This document shows, in pieces, positions 14,218 to 16,787 of a stretch of 16,787 bases of DNA (its first letter is position 1; the number at the start of each line of letters is the position of its first letter). Location: positions 1 to 16,787 of the forward strand of contig JAIVHA010000002.1 of NCBI GenBank assembly GCA_020201295.1, read 5' to 3'. This DNA comes from Lysobacteraceae bacterium (GTDB lineage: Bacteria; Pseudomonadota; Gammaproteobacteria; DSM-19610). The translations under genes were made by a program, and so were the position numbers. The notes beneath the pieces were generated by a model, which was not told where the DNA came from, ran no database searches, and saw nothing but the letters and a program-made list of their open reading frames with translations.

Positions 14218-14781
14218 TCATGGGTTTATGCCGGAGCCCCGTTCCTGGTCGTGCAGCCGGGAGTGCTGGCGCTGTTGGCAGGCGTACACCCGTTCCAGAA
14301 ACAGGTCCCGCAAGGCAGGATCGCGCAGGCGGTCCTCCTGCTCCACGGGCAGGTGGGGGAAGGCGGCTTGCAGGGCCGCGGCAAACAGGCCGCTGTCCTC
14401 ACGCGACGGATGGCCAGGGACGAGCACCGGGGTGCTGCCGACCCCGCAACTGGGTGAGCGGGCCTTGAACACATAGCCGCACAAGCGAGACAGCCCGGGG
14501 AGGGTCTGGCGGGCGAACACCAGGAGCTGCTCGGTCACATCCAGGTCAGGGTCGTGCACGCCCCGGGCGTGGATGCCATCGGCTTCCAGTACCAGCTGGA
14601 GTGGCGGGCGCGGCACGCCCATGCCGATGGCCATTTCCGGACAAATGGGCAGCAACTCGAAGCGGGTTGCCAGATCCTCCACCACGAACGCCTCCCGTTT
14701 GTGGCCACCGTCGTAGCGTACCCGCTGCCCGAGCAGGCAACTGCTGACCCCGATGAGGGGTCTCGAGGATGGACCGCCCAT
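14218..14781 (-). CDS. DUF523 family protein (thiouracil desulfidase TudS-type)
   Basis: This 187-aa protein has the family signature S-S-C15-L-L-G-Q-R-V-R-Y-D-G-G-H-K-R, then P-I-C47-P-E, and Y-V-F-K-A-R-S-P-S-C112-G. In the characterised member TudS, three cysteines hold a [4Fe-4S] cluster that removes sulfur from 2-thiouracil; activity here is by family only. ATG 14781 is chosen because the conserved motif begins at residue 10. The open frame continues upstream to 14952, but that part is low-complexity and overlaps the end of hemH. The ATG follows the stop of the second hemH frame by 4 nt (TGA-AATC-ATG), suggesting an original hemH-DUF523 operon. No clear Shine-Dalgarno is seen. Confidence 0.85.
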   Translation of the reverse strand: MGGPSSRPLIGVSSCLLGQRVRYDGGHKREAFVVEDLATRFELLPICPEMAIGMGVPRPPLQLVLEADGIHARGVHDPDLDVTEQLLVFARQTLPGLSRLCGYVFKARSPSCGVGSTPVLVPGHPSREDSGLFAAALQAAFPHLPVEQEDRLRDPALRDLFLERVYACQQRQHSRLHDQERGSGINP

Positions 14782-14785
14782 GATT

Positions 14786-15632
14786 TCAGCGCTCGGCACC
14801 GAGGGCCAGGGCCCGGGCCAGGGTCTCCTGGGATTCGCGGGCAAGCCGGGCGGCATCATTCCTCGCGGCCGAAACGGGACTGGAACACCAGCTGGTGTCG
14901 GTCGGCTTCGAGACCGAGTGCCTCTGCCACCAGGCGCGCGGTCTTGTGGCATTCACAATGATAGGGATCCCCATTGAGCAGGTAGCGCTTGGGGATGCCG
15001 TGGAAGGAGAACAACAGCCGGTCGGCGTCGCCATGGGCGGCGCGATGCTCGCGGATGCTGTTGGCCAGTGCCTGGATATAGCCGGGGTCGTCGGGGTAGT
15101 GGGAGACGAAACGCAGGTCCGGTACCCAGCGCCAGCGGCGCAGCACGGCACTCACGGCATCCAGGGTGGAGGCGCTGGTGGTGGCCGAGTACTGGGGATA
15201 GAGGGGTAACACCAGGATGCGGCGGGCACCGGCCTGGCGCAGTTCCTCCAGGCCCTGCTCGATGGAGGGATTGCCGTAGCGCATGCCCAGGGCCAGCTGT
15301 ACCGGCCCGGGCAGGGCGTGTTGCAGGCGCGCGCGCAGGGCGGCTTCCTGCTGGCGGGAGAACTGCAACAGCGGCGAGCCGGCCTCGCTCCACACCGTCT
15401 GGTAGGCGCGTGCGGCGCGCGCGGGGCGGATGCGCAGGATGATGCCGTGCAGGATCAGCCACCACAGGGGGCGCGGCGTCTCCACCACGCGCGGGTCCCA
15501 CAGGAACTGGGCCAGGTAGCGGCGCAGGGCCTTGGGCGTGGGGGCATCGGGGGTGCCGAGGTTGGTGATGAGCACGCCCAGGCATCCCGCCTGGTCGTGC
15601 CGGAAATCAGTGCTGTTCTGGTAGGTGCTCAT
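14786..15632 (-). pseudogene. hemH: Ferrochelatase HemH, internal deletion with frameshift
   Basis: The intact frame from ATG 15632 runs 258 codons to a TGA at 14856. It encodes an ordinary ferrochelatase N-terminal part: L-I-T-N-L-G-T-P-D-A-P, Y-P-Q-Y-S-A-T-T, and S-F-H-G-I-P with the metal-ligand His, up to F-Q-S-R-F-G-R-E-E. It stops where relatives (about 320-370 aa) continue with the segment carrying P-G-F-x-x-D-C-x-E-T-L-E-E and its catalytic Glu. In the next frame 14786-14863 is open and reads D-A-A-R-L-A-R-E-S-Q-E-T-L-A-R-A-L-A-L-G-A. This resembles the extreme C-terminus of some proteobacterial ferrochelatases as I remember them. So roughly 80-100 codons appear lost from inside the gene. 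As sequenced, haem synthesis by this copy is improbable; assembly error is the main alternative. Confidence 0.75.
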
Positions 15633-15690
15633 GGCGCCTAGTGTAGCGAATTCGGCCTTGCCTTGTAGCGCACTTTACCGCCCCCCCCCC

Positions 15691-15759
15691 GTAGGAGCGG
15701 CCTCTGGCCGCGAACAGGTTGGTTTGCCACGACCGTTCGCGGCCAGAGGCCGCTCCTAC
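15691..15759. repeat. REP-like perfect 25-bp inverted repeat, probable terminator of the HD-GYP gene
   Basis: The arms at 15691-15715 and 15735-15759 are exact reverse complements over 25 bp, beginning GTAGGAGCGGCC and ending GGCCGCGAAC, with a 19-nt loop. The arms share their outer ends with those at 1299-1367. It starts 6 nt past the stop of the upstream HD-GYP gene (minus strand), so it may end that transcript before hemH. A run of ten C residues (15681-15690) abuts the left arm. Confidence 0.85.
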
Positions 15760-15765
15760 GGGAGG

Positions 15766-16787
15766 TCAGTGACGATGTTGCTGGCGGTGCAGGGTGGACT
15801 GGTCCGCCAGCATGTGCTGGATGCGGTTGATGTGATCCAGTCGGGCATTGAAGGCCTCGAGGCAGTGCGGGTCGAAATGCAGGCCCTTCTGGGCATTGAG
15901 ATAGTGTACGGCCTGCTGCGGGGTCCATGCGGATTTGTAGGGGCGTTCCGAGGTCAGGGCGTCATAGGCATCGGCGATGGCGACGATGCGGGCGGGCAAG
16001 GGAATCTCCTCTCCCGCCAGGCCCTGGGGGTAGCCGGTGCCGTTGAATTTTTCATGGTGATGCAGGGCGATGATGGCGCCCATCTGCAGGTACTGGGACG
16101 GGCTGTCCTTGAGTATCTCGTAGCCGATGCGAGCGTGGGTCTTCATGAGTTCCATCTCATCGTGGGTAAGCCGTGCGGGCTTGAGCAGGATGTGATCGGG
16201 AATCCCGATCTTGCCGATGTCATGCATGGGCGCGGCCAGCTCGATACAGTCACACTCGGCCCGGGAAAGGCCCAGTTCCTCGGCGATGAGCCGCGAATAC
16301 TTGGCCATGCGGATGATGTGATTGCCGGTCTCCTCGTCGCGGTACTCGCCGGCCTTGGCCAGGCGCAGCAGGGTCTCGTGTTCACGTACGCGGATCTCCG
16401 CCGTGGCTTCGGCCACGCGCTTTTCCAGCCAGCGGGCGCGTTCCTGGATGATCTTGGCCTGGCTGCGCTGGGTGAGCAGGTTGCGACAACGGGCCCGGCA
16501 TTCGTGCCGGTCCACGGGTTTGGCGAGGAAATCCGTGGCGCCGGCCTCCAGGACCCGCTGGCGACCCGGATGGTCGTCGCGATCGGTGAGCATCAGCAGG
16601 GGCAGTTCACCGCCCTTGGGCAGGCCCCGTACCCGCTGGATGAGTACATGTTCCTCGGCACCCTGGAGCCGTGAATCGGCGATGATCATGTCGGCACCGT
16701 GCCAGTGCAGCCAGGCCAGTCCGGCCTCGGCCTTCTGGAAAACCTCGATGGTCAGGTGCTGGTCGATCGAAAGGAGAATATCCGATA
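15766..16787 (-). CDS. Response regulator with HD-GYP domain (RpfG-type c-di-GMP phosphodiesterase), 5' end cut by window
   Basis: The frame is open to the window edge (S-D-I-L-L-S-I-D-Q-H-L before the first ATG at 16689), so at least 339 codons are visible and the true start lies beyond. The N-terminal part is a receiver domain with probable phosphoacceptor Asp in M-I-I-A-D-S-R-L and signalling residues in L-L-M-L-T-D…D-F-L-A-K-P-V-D. After a charged helical linker comes an HD-GYP domain. It contains G-E-Y-R-D-E-E-T-G-N-H, H-D-I-G-K-I-G-I-P-D, H-H-E-K-F-N-G-T-G-Y-P, and A-D-A-Y-D-A-L-T-S-E-R-P-Y-K. All metal-binding motifs are intact, so hydrolysis of c-di-GMP is expected. The cognate kinase is not visible. 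It is followed by a REP-like hairpin and the broken hemH. Confidence 0.93.
   Translation of the reverse strand, partial: SDILLSIDQHLTIEVFQKAEAGLAWLHWHGADMIIADSRLQGAEEHVLIQRVRGLPKGGELPLLMLTDRDDHPGRQRVLEAGATDFLAKPVDRHECRARCRNLLTQRSQAKIIQERARWLEKRVAEATAEIRVREHETLLRLAKAGEYRDEETGNHIIRMAKYSRLIAEELGLSRAECDCIELAAPMHDIGKIGIPDHILLKPARLTHDEMELMKTHARIGYEILKDSPSQYLQMGAIIALHHHEKFNGTGYPQGLAGEEIPLPARIVAIADAYDALTSERPYKSAWTPQQAVHYLNAQKGLHFDPHCLEAFNARLDHINRIQHMLADQSTLHRQQHRH

Noticed and set aside
14782..14952. 57-codon upstream extension of the DUF523 frame
   Set aside because: It is Pro/Arg/Gly low-complexity sequence overlapping hemH; the family motif starts only after M at 14781.
1..16787. CRISPR array, tRNA or rRNA genes, insertion sequence or prophage
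   Set aside because: No regularly spaced direct repeats, cloverleaf, transposase motif or phage gene was seen; all repeats found are short palindromes.

Overview
This window looks like the chromosome of a GC-rich proteobacterium, most likely a gammaproteobacterium. The reasons are the gene families present (LuxR/LuxI, WspR-like regulator, HdfR-like LysR protein, NadA) and the intergenic palindromes of the 'GTAGGAGCGG…CCGCGAAC' type. Lineage is inferred from style only; no rRNA or tRNA gene is present. Coding density is high and no insertion sequence, phage gene or CRISPR array was seen.

Layout. 1-1272 (+) is the end of an HDOD-GAF signalling protein. 1405-3348 (-) holds an inositol-monophosphatase-family enzyme downstream of a broken dihydrolipoyl-dehydrogenase-like gene. 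A repeat-rich gap with one palindromic element nested in another follows, then nadA (-). 5143-6877 (+) carries a WspR-like response regulator/diguanylate cyclase, a 95-aa ferritin-like protein of the encapsulated-ferritin family without a cargo tail, and a small acidic protein. An HdfR-like LysR regulator (-) stands divergent from a two-gene cassette at 7896-10558 (+): a GNAT acetyltransferase fused to a C39-like cysteine peptidase, translationally coupled to an RLAN/RimK-type ATP-grasp ligase. This looks like a small-peptide or amide-forming pathway of unknown product.

10758-14104 (-) is a quorum-sensing locus. luxR is followed by a perfect 20-bp lux box, luxI, a small CxxC protein whose ATG overlaps the luxI stop, and a GGDEF-EAL protein with both active sites eroded. 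The lux box places all three downstream genes under probable autoinducer control. Next come a DUF523 (thiouracil-desulfidase-family) protein, a ferrochelatase gene with an internal deletion and frameshift, a perfect 25-bp inverted repeat, and the 3' part of a REC-HD-GYP response regulator that runs off the window.

Themes. Cyclic-di-GMP genes are dense: one probably active cyclase, one degenerate dual-domain protein under quorum control, and one HD-GYP. Two housekeeping-type genes (lipoamide-dehydrogenase-like and hemH) each lack roughly 80-100 internal codons and change frame at the join. That is either real decay or an assembly fault and should be checked before metabolic conclusions are drawn. 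The best candidates for little-described biology are the GNAT-C39/RimK cassette, the lux-box operon ending in a degenerate c-di-GMP protein, and the cargo-tail-less ferritin.
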